From Lycocorax pyrrhopterus obiensis (lineage: Eukaryota; Chordata; Aves; Passeriformes; Paradisaeidae), in NCBI GenBank assembly GCA_014706295.1, contig JACSVZ010000001.1, forward strand, positions 38,736,318-38,800,317: a stretch of 64,000 nt of DNA. The letters run 5' to 3'. A program made the position numbers and the translations under genes. Positions 38,467-50,170 of the stretch are shown here, piece after piece (within the stretch, counting starts at the first letter, position 1; each line of letters begins with the position of its first letter). The notes under the pieces are model-generated. The model searched no databases and was not told the DNA's origin. It worked only from the letters and a program-made list of their open reading frames with translations.

Positions 38467-39833
38467 CTAAATACCTCAGACATATAAAAGCAACAAATCT
38501 GTTGCCTAAGCTAATAAAGTTTTTTGGGTCTTTTTACTTTGTTTCTAACAGCAAGCAGTAAAGAGCATTTGTTTATTCAAAGAAGGTGGTTTGGCTCCTC
38601 TTTGCTAATATAGTCATAAAAAAATTGTATTTAAGCCTCCCCTCAGTAGCTGGTGTGAAAAACTGAAAAACTGGTGTGTTATTAAATTCCTGTGCAGCAA
38701 GATGTACAGCAACTACTTGGATTTTAACCCTTCTCCCCAGGAATTTGAGTTATGGCAGAGCACTGACAGTAGCAAATAAGAGTCTGCCACAGAAGAATTA
38801 CTAATTTTGTTGCTATTTTCATTTCCCCCTTCCTGGAGTGGAAAGGCTAGTGAGGTTTGGTGCTGAAGGAGTGGGAAGAAATAAGGAAAATAATCAGTAG
38901 AACTCATTATTTTTCTGTGAGAAATAGTAGGAGGCATAAGTTAAAGGGGGCGGAAATTGTAGATCAGACAAGGGCAGAAACTGATACTCAGTTGTGAGAG
39001 GAAAAAGAGCAGTGGAGACATCAGCTGAAAACAAGCAGCAACCACATGTACTATAACATCAGTAGCATGCAAAACACACCATAACTCTTGCAGTGCACAC
39101 ACAAACACAGAAATGAAGCATTTATTTTAAAAAGTCAGTCACTCTCTGCTTCCTTCTCAAGAGCAGCAGCCCTGCTTTCTCCCCAGCAGTGAGGCTGCAT
39201 GCATTTCAGCATCACTTCAAGAGACATCAGGACTCTCCACTTTGCACGGTAATAGTCTGGCTTTCAGAATCTTTGACGGTAAAAGGGGTCAACAGGCAAA
39301 GCATCAGCAGGCAACTGCCAGAGCAGGCTGTGTTGCAGCAGACCTGGACAGTCTGGGAGTGTCGCTTTCAGGATCCAGAGCCCGAGCACAGGCAGATCAC
39401 AATGACAGAATTTAATATCTTCCTTGACGCCTTCATTATCAGCACTGCTACTTAAATGAATGACTCATTCATCCATCCTGCCTCAAAGATCACAACAGGA
39501 AACATTACACCCATCTCTATCTGTTTCTCCACTACTTTATTTATAGTTGGAATTAATGAAAAAGAAATGTATTTTCCCAAGAAGTTTCATGGCACAATGG
39601 AAAACTATCCACAATCGGAATAGTTTATACAGTATAAGTAATACACGCGAAATCATACACACAACCCCGCCTCACTTTAGCATCTAATTAGAAGGTAACC
39701 CAGGCTTATCCGAAACAAGCTACCACTGCTGAGCAGAGGTCCAGTGTTCAGAAGACCAAAAAAATCAGAATACAAAACCAAACAAGCCCCACCTCAAACG
39801 TCAAGAGACAAGCCAAATGCAATATTTTGATAT

Positions 39834-40029
39834 GACGGGGCTAATGGTTTTAAACTAAAAGAGGGTAGAATCAGATTAGATATAAGGAAGACATTTTTTA
39901 TTATGAGGGTGGTGAAACACTAGAACAGGTTGAACATGTCCCTGCTCACTGCAAAGGGCTTGGACTAAATGACCTTTAGAGGTCTCTTCCAAGCCAAATT
40001 AATCTATGATTCTATGCTTCTGATTCTAT
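39834..40029 (+). mobile_element. CR1 LINE 3'-end fragment
   Basis: Sense-orientation remnant with GGCTAATGGTTTTAAACTAA, TAGATATAAGGAAGACATTT, GGACTAAATGACCTTTAGAG and the terminal AATCTATGATTCTATGCTTC followed by TGATTCTATA, an imperfect copy of the short CR1 tail repeat. About 195 bases survive, with an internal deletion relative to the longer copy at 21985-22545. Confidence 0.9.
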
Positions 40030-40404
40030 ACTGCAAATGCAACCATTTTCATAAGCATTTTCCCCCCGAAATAACTCTATCTGAAAACTGGTAGTACAGA
40101 TGGAGACAGGTATTTTCTTTATGTAAACTCCATGCAAGACCACATGCATGAGTTTCTTAAAGGCAAAATGCAAAAAATGATGAGCTTTCACAGCCTGCTG
40201 TATCAAAACCACATGATCACATGACTTATGACACTGAAGATCAATATAATTCCAGAGAAAATAACCTCACCACCACCTAAAATATTCAAAATAAACTAAC
40301 TTCCAAATGGAGAAAAATTTGGAATGGCAGATAAAGTAGTGTGTGCACACCGATCTGCAACTTCATGAAATCTGCTGACAAGTCAAATGGTGCAATTCCG
40401 TGTT

Positions 40405-40690
40405 TCATAGAATCACAAATGGTTTGGGTTGGAAGGGACCTTAAAGATCATCCAGTTCCAACCCACCTGCCATGGGCAGGGACACCTTCCACTAGACCAG
40501 GTTACTGTCCAGCTTGGCGTTGAACACTTCCAGAGAAGGGGGCATCCACAACTTCTCTGGGCAACCTGTTCCGGTGCCTCCCCACCCTCACAGCAAAGAA
40601 AGTCTTCCTTATATCTGATCTAAATCTACTCTCTTTCAGTTTAAAGCCATTCCCCCTTGTCCTATCACTACCTGTTCTTGTAAAACGTTT
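40405..40690 (-). mobile_element. CR1 LINE 3'-end fragment
   Basis: The plus strand starts TCATAGAATCACAAATGGTT, then GGGTTGGAAGGGACCTTAAA, ACTTCTCTGGGCAACCTGTT and CTTCCTTATATCTGATCTAA: the full expected order for a complement CR1 3' end. On the minus strand, short pieces such as [20 protein letters not shown] and [15 protein letters not shown] are still readable. It is among the least diverged copies in the window. Only about 375 bases separate it from the copy at 39834-40029, which has the opposite orientation and faces it tail to tail. Confidence 0.93.
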
Positions 40691-41868
40691 CACACAGAAC
40701 AAGCCCTGGTTGCATTGACACTAAAGGGTAAGAAATCACATGTCAGCCTTCACCCCTTCCTTCTGCTTCTGCTAGGAAGTAGATAAAAGCTTTAATGATT
40801 GATCTGTACAATCTTTCCAAACAAAACTGGATCCAGAACTAAGTTATCAGCATGAACACAGATGCTTAGCAGAGTTCAACAAGTCAAGCATGCTGCTACA
40901 CTAATGTGGTTTCATCTCTGGGGCTAGATCTTGCATGGCATGGCTAACACTAGGAAACAGACTCAGGATTTTCTGTAGAAGACCCCATGGACAAACTCAT
41001 AGCAATGCTAAAGAGTTTCGAGCTCATTCATGGTCTGTGTTCCTAATGAAATTATATATTTGTCCAAAGAATCATATTAATTCCTGGACAGCTGTACATA
41101 CCATACAAAGACCTTGATTAGATGCAGCCCACGGTAACTAGGGAGATGTGTCTGGAACTCAAGGTGTGGAAGCTCATATATTTGTTTTCTGCATATAGAT
41201 ACTTAATGAAAATAAACTCAAATTTAAGAATGCCTGTGGCTCCAAATATCTCAGTAAAGTAGAGCCCCACTAGGCAGCACAAAGGCTAAAGTGAACCATA
41301 AACTGGCCAACAGGGCATGTATGCTTCCAAAGCCTTAAAAACAGAAGGAGTAGCTCTCCTAAGTGAGCTCCCTTCAGCTCCACTTCAGCTCCCCTCTTGC
41401 TGAGAATGTTAAGTCCAGGCAGTTATGGCAAGTGCCTGCTGCAAGGGAACGAGTTCCTGCGTAGTTAAGTGATGAGTGACTTTCCAGTTTTCATGTGCTT
41501 GTTATACAAGTAAAAAAGGAAACACAGCATAAGATAAATTAACACTAATGTCTGCATAAATATGTAAACCAGAGAAATACACACTGAGGAGTGTTTTATC
41601 TTTTCCTTTGCACTGACATACATAACAACACTACTCTCAGAACTTAGCCTATTAAAATGAATTCACACCATTTCAAATTCGAAAAGAGATGGACGAAGTA
41701 TTCTACTCCCACGGGACTGCAATACATTATCGCTAATTGAAATTAATTCATTTGTATTAATGGAAAAATGAAACTGATACCATGAAGTCATGCCGCAAAA
41801 TTCAACAGATTAATGCGTCCTTGTGGGAAAGTCTTTTCAGCTAATCTAAGTCACGATGCCATCAACAG

Positions 41869-42100
41869 GGATCACAAAATAGCTGAGGTGGGAAGGCACC
41901 CCTGGAGACCATCCAGTCCAACGCCTCTTCTCAGCACAGGGTGACCTACAGCTGGCTGCCCAGGACGGTGTCCTGTTTGTTTTGGATGACTCCAAAGGTG
42001 GAGATCACATAAAATCTCGAGGCAACCTTTTCCAGTGTGTGGTCACCCTCATACCAAAACATTTTTCTTTCATTTTAAACTTTTTCCTCTGCTGAACTAC
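41869..42100 (-). mobile_element. CR1 LINE 3'-end fragment, more diverged
   Basis: The plus strand has ATCACAAAATAGCTGAGGTG, GGAAGGCACCCCTGGAGACC, CATCCAGTCCAACGCCTCTT and a CTTTTCCAGTGTGTGGTCACC block. This is the common order of a complement CR1 end, with clear substitutions and a short 5' end. The upper boundary is approximate. Confidence 0.8.
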
Positions 42101-42982
42101 CATGGCACTAAGACGTTCATGGCTTTCCATTACAAAAAAAATCACAGAATTTCAAGACGAATTATTATGATATTTCTCCTCTATAGGAGGTGAAGAAAAA
42201 AAATGTTTATTGATTAATTAGTGATCATTAAGGGAGTTTTGGGAAAAACAAATACAGGCTTCCCAAAAGCTTGTGGTGGAACTGCACAATACACATTTGC
42301 ACTCAACACTTTCTGATTCATCAAAAAAATATGAAACAATCTGGGAAATGGAATATTTTATAGAACTCAATATGCCCACCCTGCACTTCTTTGAAAATGA
42401 AGTTATGTATTTGTTTTGCAGTCTTTATACTACTTGTTCATAACAGGTTATGCTTTTTCCAAATACATAAATTAGTACCAGAATTAATACAGCAACATAT
42501 TTTTCTTACTTCTAAGTAACACAAAAATTAATGCTCAAGAGTGTTGCTTTTGCCAGCTACCTTTAAAACAGTTACACTTGCACATCAAGTAATTTACTTT
42601 TTTTGCCCCACTAGGCGCAGGACCCTCAGAAAAAAGCTCAGAGTTAGAAATGGCACCCATCTAGAAAGAAATACTCTTATACTATCAAAATTTGGCTCCA
42701 CATTTATGGTATATATATTTCCTAGGGAAGATGAAAGTTTGAAAGATATCCCATCAGAAATAAGCCAAGAATGAAACTATGACAGCATTAATCTTCCTAA
42801 ATGTTCCATAAAGAAATTTCAACTTATTTTTCAGTTTTCTTTGATCAAAGAATCAAATAGCTTGCATAAAAAGATATTCAGAGTTCTCATTTTGAGTCAG
42901 TTGGTAGCACTGACTGTAATTAATACCTGATGGTTTGTCTTGTGCTCTAGCACAAGATCTACTGTAGGATCTCGAGACAAGT

Positions 42983-44142
42983 CCACAGAACCACAAAATC
43001 GTCAAGGTTGGAAGATTATCTGTCCAACCTTCCACCAACCAATTACACAAGATTATCTGTCCAACCGTCAATTTAGCACAACCATAATCGTCCCTAAACC
43101 ACATCCCCAAGTGCCACATTCAGACACCTCTTGAGCACTTTCAGAGAAAGGGACTCCACCACCTCCCTCATCCACTTATTCCAATGCCCAACCACTTTTC
43201 AGTGAAAATTTTTTTCTATTATCTAATCTGAACTTCCCCTGTTACAACTTAAGACAATTTTCTTTTGTCTTTTCACTTGAGAGATGGCAGAAGAGACTGA
43301 CACCCACCTCACTACAACCTCCTTTTAGGTAGTTGTAGAGACCAATGAGGTCCTCTCTGAGCCCCAGTATTTACCTTTTCTGAACCACTTCAGTTCCCTC
43401 AGCTGCTCCCCACAGCACATGTTTTCTAGACCCTTCCTGAGGTCCACTGGCCTTCTGTGGACACACTCCAGCACCTCACTGCCCTTTTTGAAGTGAAAGG
43501 CCCGGAACTGGACACATTACTCATGGTGTGATCTCACCTATTGCCAAGTACAAGGGAATGATCACTGCCCTGGTCCTGCTGGCCACACTATTCTTGATAC
43601 AGGTCAACATGCCACTAATGTCCTTGGCCACCTGGGCACACTGCTGGCTTATGGTCAGCTGGCTGTAAATCCTTTCTGCTAAGCAGCTCTCAAGCCACTC
43701 TTGACCAAGTCTGTAGCACTGCATTGGGGTTGTTTTGACCCAGGGGCAGGACACATCACTTTGCATTGTTGACCTTCACACCTCTGGCCTTGGCCCATCA
43801 ATCCAGTCAGTCCACATCCCTCTGCAGTCTTCCGGCCCTCCAGCAGATCAACACTCCTGCTCAACTCGATGTCATCAGGAAACTGACTGAGGGTGCACTC
43901 AATTCCTTCACCCAGCTCCTCGATAAAGATATTAAATAGGACTAACTGGTCCCAGTACTGAGCCCTGGGAAATAACACTGCTGACCAGCCACCAACTGGA
44001 CGTAACTCAACTCACCACCACACTCTGGGCCCAGCCATTCAGCCAGTTTTTCACCCAGTGAAGAGTACACCCATCCAAGTAATGAACAGTCAGTTTGTCC
44101 AGCAGAATGCTGTGGAGTTCAAAGCAGACCAATCCACATCTC
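42983..44142 (-). mobile_element. CR1 LINE fragment, longest copy, with degraded reverse transcriptase
   Basis: About 1.16 kb read on the minus strand from 44142 (truncated 5' end) to 42983 (3' end). The reverse transcriptase order is preserved. HSILLDKL and VKNWLNGWAQ near 43.99-44.12 kb are followed by QGSVLGPV. A catalytic-type FPDD sits at 43871-43882 where xADD is usual. EEWLES-like text, QQCAQVAK and [15 protein letters not shown] come next, and then the 3' region. At least one frameshift separates the frames of 43679-43978 and 43521-43766, and there are stops, so it is inactive. A local duplication of GATTATCTGTCCAACC lies near 43013-43068. Confidence 0.9.
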
Positions 44143-44167
44143 AAAAAAAAAAAAAAAAAAAAAAAAA
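44143..44167. repeat. uninterrupted A25 tract
   Basis: Twenty-five consecutive A on the plus strand directly abutting the truncated 5' end of the CR1 copy at 42983-44142. CR1 itself does not end in poly(A), and this tract is at the wrong end of the element in any case. Confidence 0.9.
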
Positions 44168-47100
44168 GCGTACACTAGGAGACACAAACACAATTTCTGG
44201 CAAAAGAAGCATGACAGTACAATAAAGCCTCTGAAATACAAAAGCTTAGCAATTCCAAATAACACAATTCAGATGTCCTTATCTGAGTTTTGTACAGCAG
44301 GATATATAGCTAAACACACACAAATTATGCAATGGTGCCAAAGTGTCATTGCTACTATGTTTGTTCACTTACATACAAGTATATAGATAACTGTAACTGG
44401 TTTTTTCTTATCATAAGCAATATATAGAAAACCCCAAAATCACTAGAAACAAAGTATTTAGTATTTTAAGCAAAGGGCTCTAGTCTATAGAGATTATAAT
44501 GAGACTCTGCAGGTTAAAGACAACAGCCATCTTTGATTCTGCACTAAATTTATTTCATATCCTGCCCATTTTATTGGAATAAAAAGGGCTGCGGGAAGTG
44601 TCAAATTCAAATGTCACTTGAATGAAAATAATTGCTCAGTATACCTCCATTTTTTAATCCGCGAAGGATTATTCAGGAGCATGGGTTAACTCCTACCAAG
44701 TGTTGTTTCTGTGTTGCAGTATGTAGATGAAATGGCAATGAAGTGTTCTTTTCTCTCTCTTTTGAACAAATTATTTCAGGGAATTATTCCTGTATAATAT
44801 CAGGATGAATTATAAATGCTAGCATCAAAAAAAAAGCAATAGTCTAAGAATGAGTGCAGGGGCTTCCACAATACAGCCAGTTGAATTACTTGAAATCAGT
44901 AGTATGAGTCACCAACATTCATGAACAAATCAGGAGGCTACCTTATCAGTGTTCGATGTACCAAGACAGGTGCATTGATTCATTAAATCAAATAACAAGG
45001 CAATACAGAGGGCAGAAGGATGTAGTAGAAGCCCATGACTCTGGCTGCATGGTCTGGGCAAGGCAAATGGCTGGCTTCATCTTCTTCCAGGAAGAAAGGA
45101 ATGTAGAAAGTGATACAGTCATGGCCCTGCAGACTCATTGCAGCACGCTAAGAAACACAACTGATTCACTGAGAGAAGGATCTCATTACACCATCTATAA
45201 TCAGCACCGGTTAGGCGTTGCCCAAGCCCATTAATGAGCCCAGTGAACAGCTGTATCTCCTGCTGTTCACTTCTGCTCTTCCTTAGGGACTTTTCATAAT
45301 GCAGATATGCCCGAGACTTAGATAAAGAATACAGGAGGAAGGACAGGAAATTATCTGTTGTTTTTCAAATCTTGGGATCTCTGCCCTTGAGCTTCATCTT
45401 TTCTTCAAATCGAAGTATTTCTGTGCATTGTCTTTCATGAAGCTATGGTCTTCCTGATATCTGACTCAATAATTAATGTGTAAAGTTATTGCTTGCATGC
45501 ATAATCTTTCTGTCTCATGAATATGTGAAGGAGGAAAGATTATAAGTTGTCAAATGCTTCCAGAGCCTCTCTCCATGACAGAATGATAGATCCCAATGCT
45601 GTATTTAAAACACAGCTGAATAGATAAAAATAGTGTTTAACTTTTATAGTCATTATGAACCACAGTAATTTATTGAACCCTTCAATCAGATGAGGAAACA
45701 AAAGATTGGGAATGGGTGAATGACTCATTTCTTTTCATGCTGTGTGCACTGATGCTCCAGTAACTTGATGCTCTAAAGGCTAAATAAGACTGCACAAATG
45801 TATCACTGAAATGAAGCAAACAAAGCACATCATAAACAAAAACAAATCAGTGGAAAGCACTGAGGGAAACTCCAACTAGTGGCTGGCTCTTAATTAGCTG
45901 TATCTGCAGGATGTGTCTGAAATAGTCGAGAAGACAAATGTAGATTCAGGGAAAAAAAAGATAGTTTCAATAGGAACAAAAAGTCTAAGTAAATAGGCTC
46001 AGATATTTCTGCACCCAACAACTTGACTAAGGAATACATGCATATTTTTTGCACGCTTTTTTTTCTTTTCCCTGATGTTAGGACCTATCCATAGAAGGAA
46101 TCTGGATGCCACTTTAACACAAAGCAGCTTGACTGTAACCTCACAATGTATACTGATGAAAGGCATCATCTATTTATATTTACAGAAGACACTGAAAGAT
46201 TTTTGTGCTACCCTGTTTATATTGGAAGCTAAGGTACCACCTGTCATGGAGTATCTGTTAAGTTGGTTGTTTGAATAAATCAGTCAAAACACACAGAGAT
46301 CTTGAATCTGATCCCCTATATCTGATTCTGTACCCCTTCACTAACCATGAAGAACTTTGGAAGATTCATAATAATTCAGTTTGCTATGAAAAATTCTGTG
46401 TTACAAAACTCAGGTCCCTACCATGCATCCCTCACAGAAGAGCAGGACCCCTTCAAGACTGCCTATGGATCCAAAAGCAGACAAAATAATTATAAAAAAT
46501 CAGATGAGAAAAGGGCATATAACATTCATGAATTATTACCATTCTTGCTTGATTGAACGTACAGAGAAGCCCATTTCTTTCCAAGTGTCAAAGCAGTAAA
46601 CTTCTAGGAACGTAAAACAAAAAGGGAAAAAAAAGGAGGGGAGGGAATAATCCCTCTTTGCCTTGTTCCATCCTCAAAATTTTCCCCTTTTCTCCCCAAG
46701 GAATTCAAACAACAATCAGAAAGATCATTTCAGCACCTTCAAATGAAGGTCAAAACTTTGAAAGAGGTATAGACACTTCTCATTGACTCCTAAGAATGGA
46801 AGCACAATCATCATTTGAATGCAGCTATGAATATGTAACTTTTTATATGATTTTGCATACACTGATGTTGTAGGTTAAATTGTAAATGCCATTGCCATTG
46901 ATGCATTTGCACTTTGCACTCATAAAATGAAGAAAATTCTTTCAGTTGCTATCAAAGAGCACTTAAAAATAATTCTGCAAGAGTTTTCATTTTGTTTTGA
47001 AATTTTTGCTGTTCGTTATGGTATCCCAAAGTCCTCTTTGAATAAGATGACAGAAGCTATAAGGTGTGAACAGAAAAATCAAATAGATAACCATGCTGAA

Positions 47101-48408
47101 ATTTCTGATTCAGGTATCAAGTCTGTCCTCATTACTAGAACCGCCCAATATTTGTCTTTGTCAAAAGTGTTCGTAACACCAAATACAAACCCAAACCACA
47201 CTAAATAAAAATCAGTGAAAAGAATTCGTGACAGAGTAAATATGAAGATAGTAATAAATGTTTGGTGCAATCTAATTAATCTGCGTTGTTTTGAAATATT
47301 AATTGCTGTAATTACTCCGCATGGATCCATCAAGGTGGTAAGCAATTAGGAAGGTTCTTGAACCCCATTATGGGCCGTGAAAGCAGATGTTAGTCAGTTT
47401 TTCAGACTAAAAGTTCAAATTATTCCATCTTGCTGTTTTTAAATATGCAGTCGTGTATTTCTTACAGGGGAATATGAGGCTTCACAATAAAACATATAGT
47501 CTGTCAAACCTCAGAGTAGAGAAAGTGACATTATAACACAGAAGACAAGAGAACAGTTAAAATCTCAGGTACACTAATCCTGAGAAGGGAATGTTCCCTT
47601 TTGTTCCCATGTGCCCTTATTTATTGACAGTGGAACAGAGCAGTCCCTCCTCAAACAGGAAACCTCTTCAGACAGAAGTCATCACTTGTTACCACATAGG
47701 CTTACAGTGCCTAAAGAAATTCTGCTGTAACTCCCCAGTGGAGAGCAGAGGAACTAAGAGAATACAAATGATGACTGTGTAATTGAAATTAAGCTGGTGG
47801 CTAAATGCAGAGCCTAAACATAAACCTCAGTTTGGTTTATTGGACATATAGACAGAGTAGAATCATTAGCCTGCCATTATGCATCTACTCGCACAAAAAT
47901 AGTGCCATTTAAAAGACTCACCGTGCAGTATTTTATCCTTCCCTAACACTAATGTGGTATCTTTGAAAGCAAATATTAAAAGAGATCTGAGCTATCTCAG
48001 TCTGAAGCAAGAGGTTACCTTGAAGCTGCCTGCAAGACTACAAAACTATCCTGTGGTGTATTTCTTTGTGAAATTCACAGATTGCATACAGCTGTAAGTA
48101 TTGCACAGCAATCTTTGCTACAGGCCCAGTTAGAAACACCATTATTTGGGGCCTGTTGGAATGGAGGAGGTTCCACTAGGTTCCACTAATCACATCACTA
48201 CCATCCAGAATATCATCTCATCATTTTGGTGGTTTATTAATGAAGTAAATGGAGCTGGGGGGGAAAAAATAAAACCATACAATTGAGTTCCAATAGTTCA
48301 AGTTTTTCTCCATTAAAAATCATTGCTTAACTTCAAGAGATCTGTTGTTACCTGTGAAAACATTAAAAGTAGTCTTAGTCTATCCTTTGATGCTTTGTTC
48401 TAGGGTAT

Positions 48409-48473
48409 TGTCCTGGTTTCTGCCAAGGACAGGGTTAATTTTTCACAGTAGCCGTGAGGGGTTCGAGCTTGGA
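48409..48473 (+). mobile_element. LTR 5'-end fragment (ERVL-like)
   Basis: TGTCCTGGTTTCTGCCAAGG is followed by ACAGGGTTAATTTTTCACAG and TAGCCGTGAGGGG. As I recall, this is the opening of a common avian ERVL-type LTR. The match fades after about 65 bases, so only a stub remains. Assignment is by memory of the family. Confidence 0.5.
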
Positions 48474-49619
48474 TACAAAATTTTACTAAATTCTGTTGTC
48501 ATAAGTTGAAACAGAAAAGGTAAACAAAGGGAGTGTATACCTCTAAGTACTGTTTTTTAAAAAAATAAGAAGTAAAAAAGAAAGTACTTGAATCTTTCTT
48601 GCTAATATTTTTTTTCGTGACTGTAGAGGTTTATAGAAATTTATACATTTTTGCTTAGTATAGTATCATCCTTTATTATTGTTAGAGATGTTTGTCTTAA
48701 TTTTTTATCTACCATTCTTTCCTATCCTGTTAGCTATTTAGCACTAATTGTAAAGAAATTCCAACTTTGGGACTACTTAACCTTATTTCAAACACACTAG
48801 TACTCAAAAACAAGTACAGTGCAATGAAAGTATGCCTCCTGACTGATGACTTTTGGATTGTGCATTTGGAATACCCAGATATTTCTTTTAAGGTGACACC
48901 AAGACCATGCAGAACATAGTTGTAATGAAATTCCATGAAAGTATTGACAGTTTGTGCTTTTACCTACCTGTATCATTCAGACCAGGTATTAGTAGTCATT
49001 ATTCAGTCTTAGTCCACAACAGCAATCACCACCATTACCCAAAATTTCATGCAATGATTTTTAATCTTGATTTCATCTTGATTAAGGATAACTACCATTT
49101 GACAAATGAATTGCTAAAACAGCATAGATTTTGTATGAGGAACTTTTTTTTCTCTTTCCTAGTGGGGCAACCCCAGAATTAATGCTTGTTTATTTTTTTA
49201 ATTCTTGTATGGAGTAAAGGAGACAGTAACGATGACTTGTTGGGTAATTGGATTGAAAATGTTTATAGTAAAAAAAGTCTTTTAAAACCAAAATGCAGGC
49301 AGAGAAAGTGCTGGTTTTATCTTCCAAATGAGAGTCATAGGTTTTTCTTGAAGATACAGCTTCATTCATAAATTAAAAAGAAACTAATGACCTCAGTACC
49401 TGTCTGTATGGAATCTAAACATATGAATTGTGAATTGTTTTTTCAAAGTTAAATTCAGTGGGCAAAACAGACCCAACTTGGAGAAAATTAATTTTAATTA
49501 TAAAAATAATATAAATATTTAACTACTAGTAATGAATATTTAATATCTGGTAATACTAAATAGGTATTTAATTACTAATTTGGGTCCTGGGAAACAAAAA
49601 GACAAACATTAAAACTAAA

Positions 49620-50170
49620 CATATCTTATCCCTTTCCTAAGTTCAGCTTCACTGCTGCACTCAGAAGACTCCTCTCCTCCCCTGCCAGAAGAGGCACAGG
49701 GGGAAAGGGCAATGGAAGTTCTGGTCAGGTCATCTCTTCTCTGCCTCCTTCCTCCCCACATTTCTCCCCTGCTCCAGTGCGGGTCCTCCATGGACTGCAG
49801 TGGATGTGTGCTCTGCCATGCAGCACCTCCTTCTCTACCTCCTCCTTCTCCTTCTCCTTCTCCTTCTCCTTCTCCTTCTCCTTTCCCTTCCTTCTCCTTC
49901 TCCTTCCCTTTCTCCTTCTCCTTCTCCTCTCTGACCACAATGTTCACACTGCTGTTCCTCACTCATTGTTTCCCTCCTCCCTGTCCATCATTTTCTGACC
50001 TTTCTTAAATACTCTTTCCCAGAGGCACCACCCCGCTGTGTCTGAGGGCCTGAGCCGTGCCCTGTGGTGGATTGGCTGGAGTTATCTGGAGCCAACCTCC
50101 CACCCCCAACAGAGGCCATCCCTGCGACCCCCACCACCACCCTTGACACCTGTGCCCAGCACAGGAGAAA
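49620..50170 (+). mobile_element. GC/pyrimidine-rich island, possibly an old LTR-retroelement fragment
   Basis: About 550 bases far richer in C and T than the flanks, with abrupt edges. The text TTTCTTAAATACTCTTTCCC, AGAGGCACCACC, then GGGCCTGAGCCGTGCC, GTGGTGG and ATCTGGAGCC resembles a repeat block that I associate with avian endogenous retrovirus LTRs. No termini or target duplication could be seen. Open frames on both strands here reflect base composition. An unrelated GC-rich insertion cannot be excluded. Confidence 0.4.
49829..49931. repeat. CTTCTC hexanucleotide polypyrimidine repeat
   Basis: About 100 bases of nearly pure C/T with period 6 (CTCCTT units), interrupted by CCC and TTT variants. 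It is the complement of a GAGAAG repeat in the ITGBL1 transcript sense. Low-complexity Lys/Glu and Ser/Pro open frames across it are not genes. Confidence 0.9.

Noticed and set aside
43521..43978. Two minus-strand open frames with reverse transcriptase similarity
   Set aside because: They are frameshifted relics of one CR1 LINE copy, not a gene.
49615..50008. Overlapping Lys/Glu-rich and Ser/Pro-rich open frames on both strands
   Set aside because: Produced by the CTTCTC repeat; pure low complexity.
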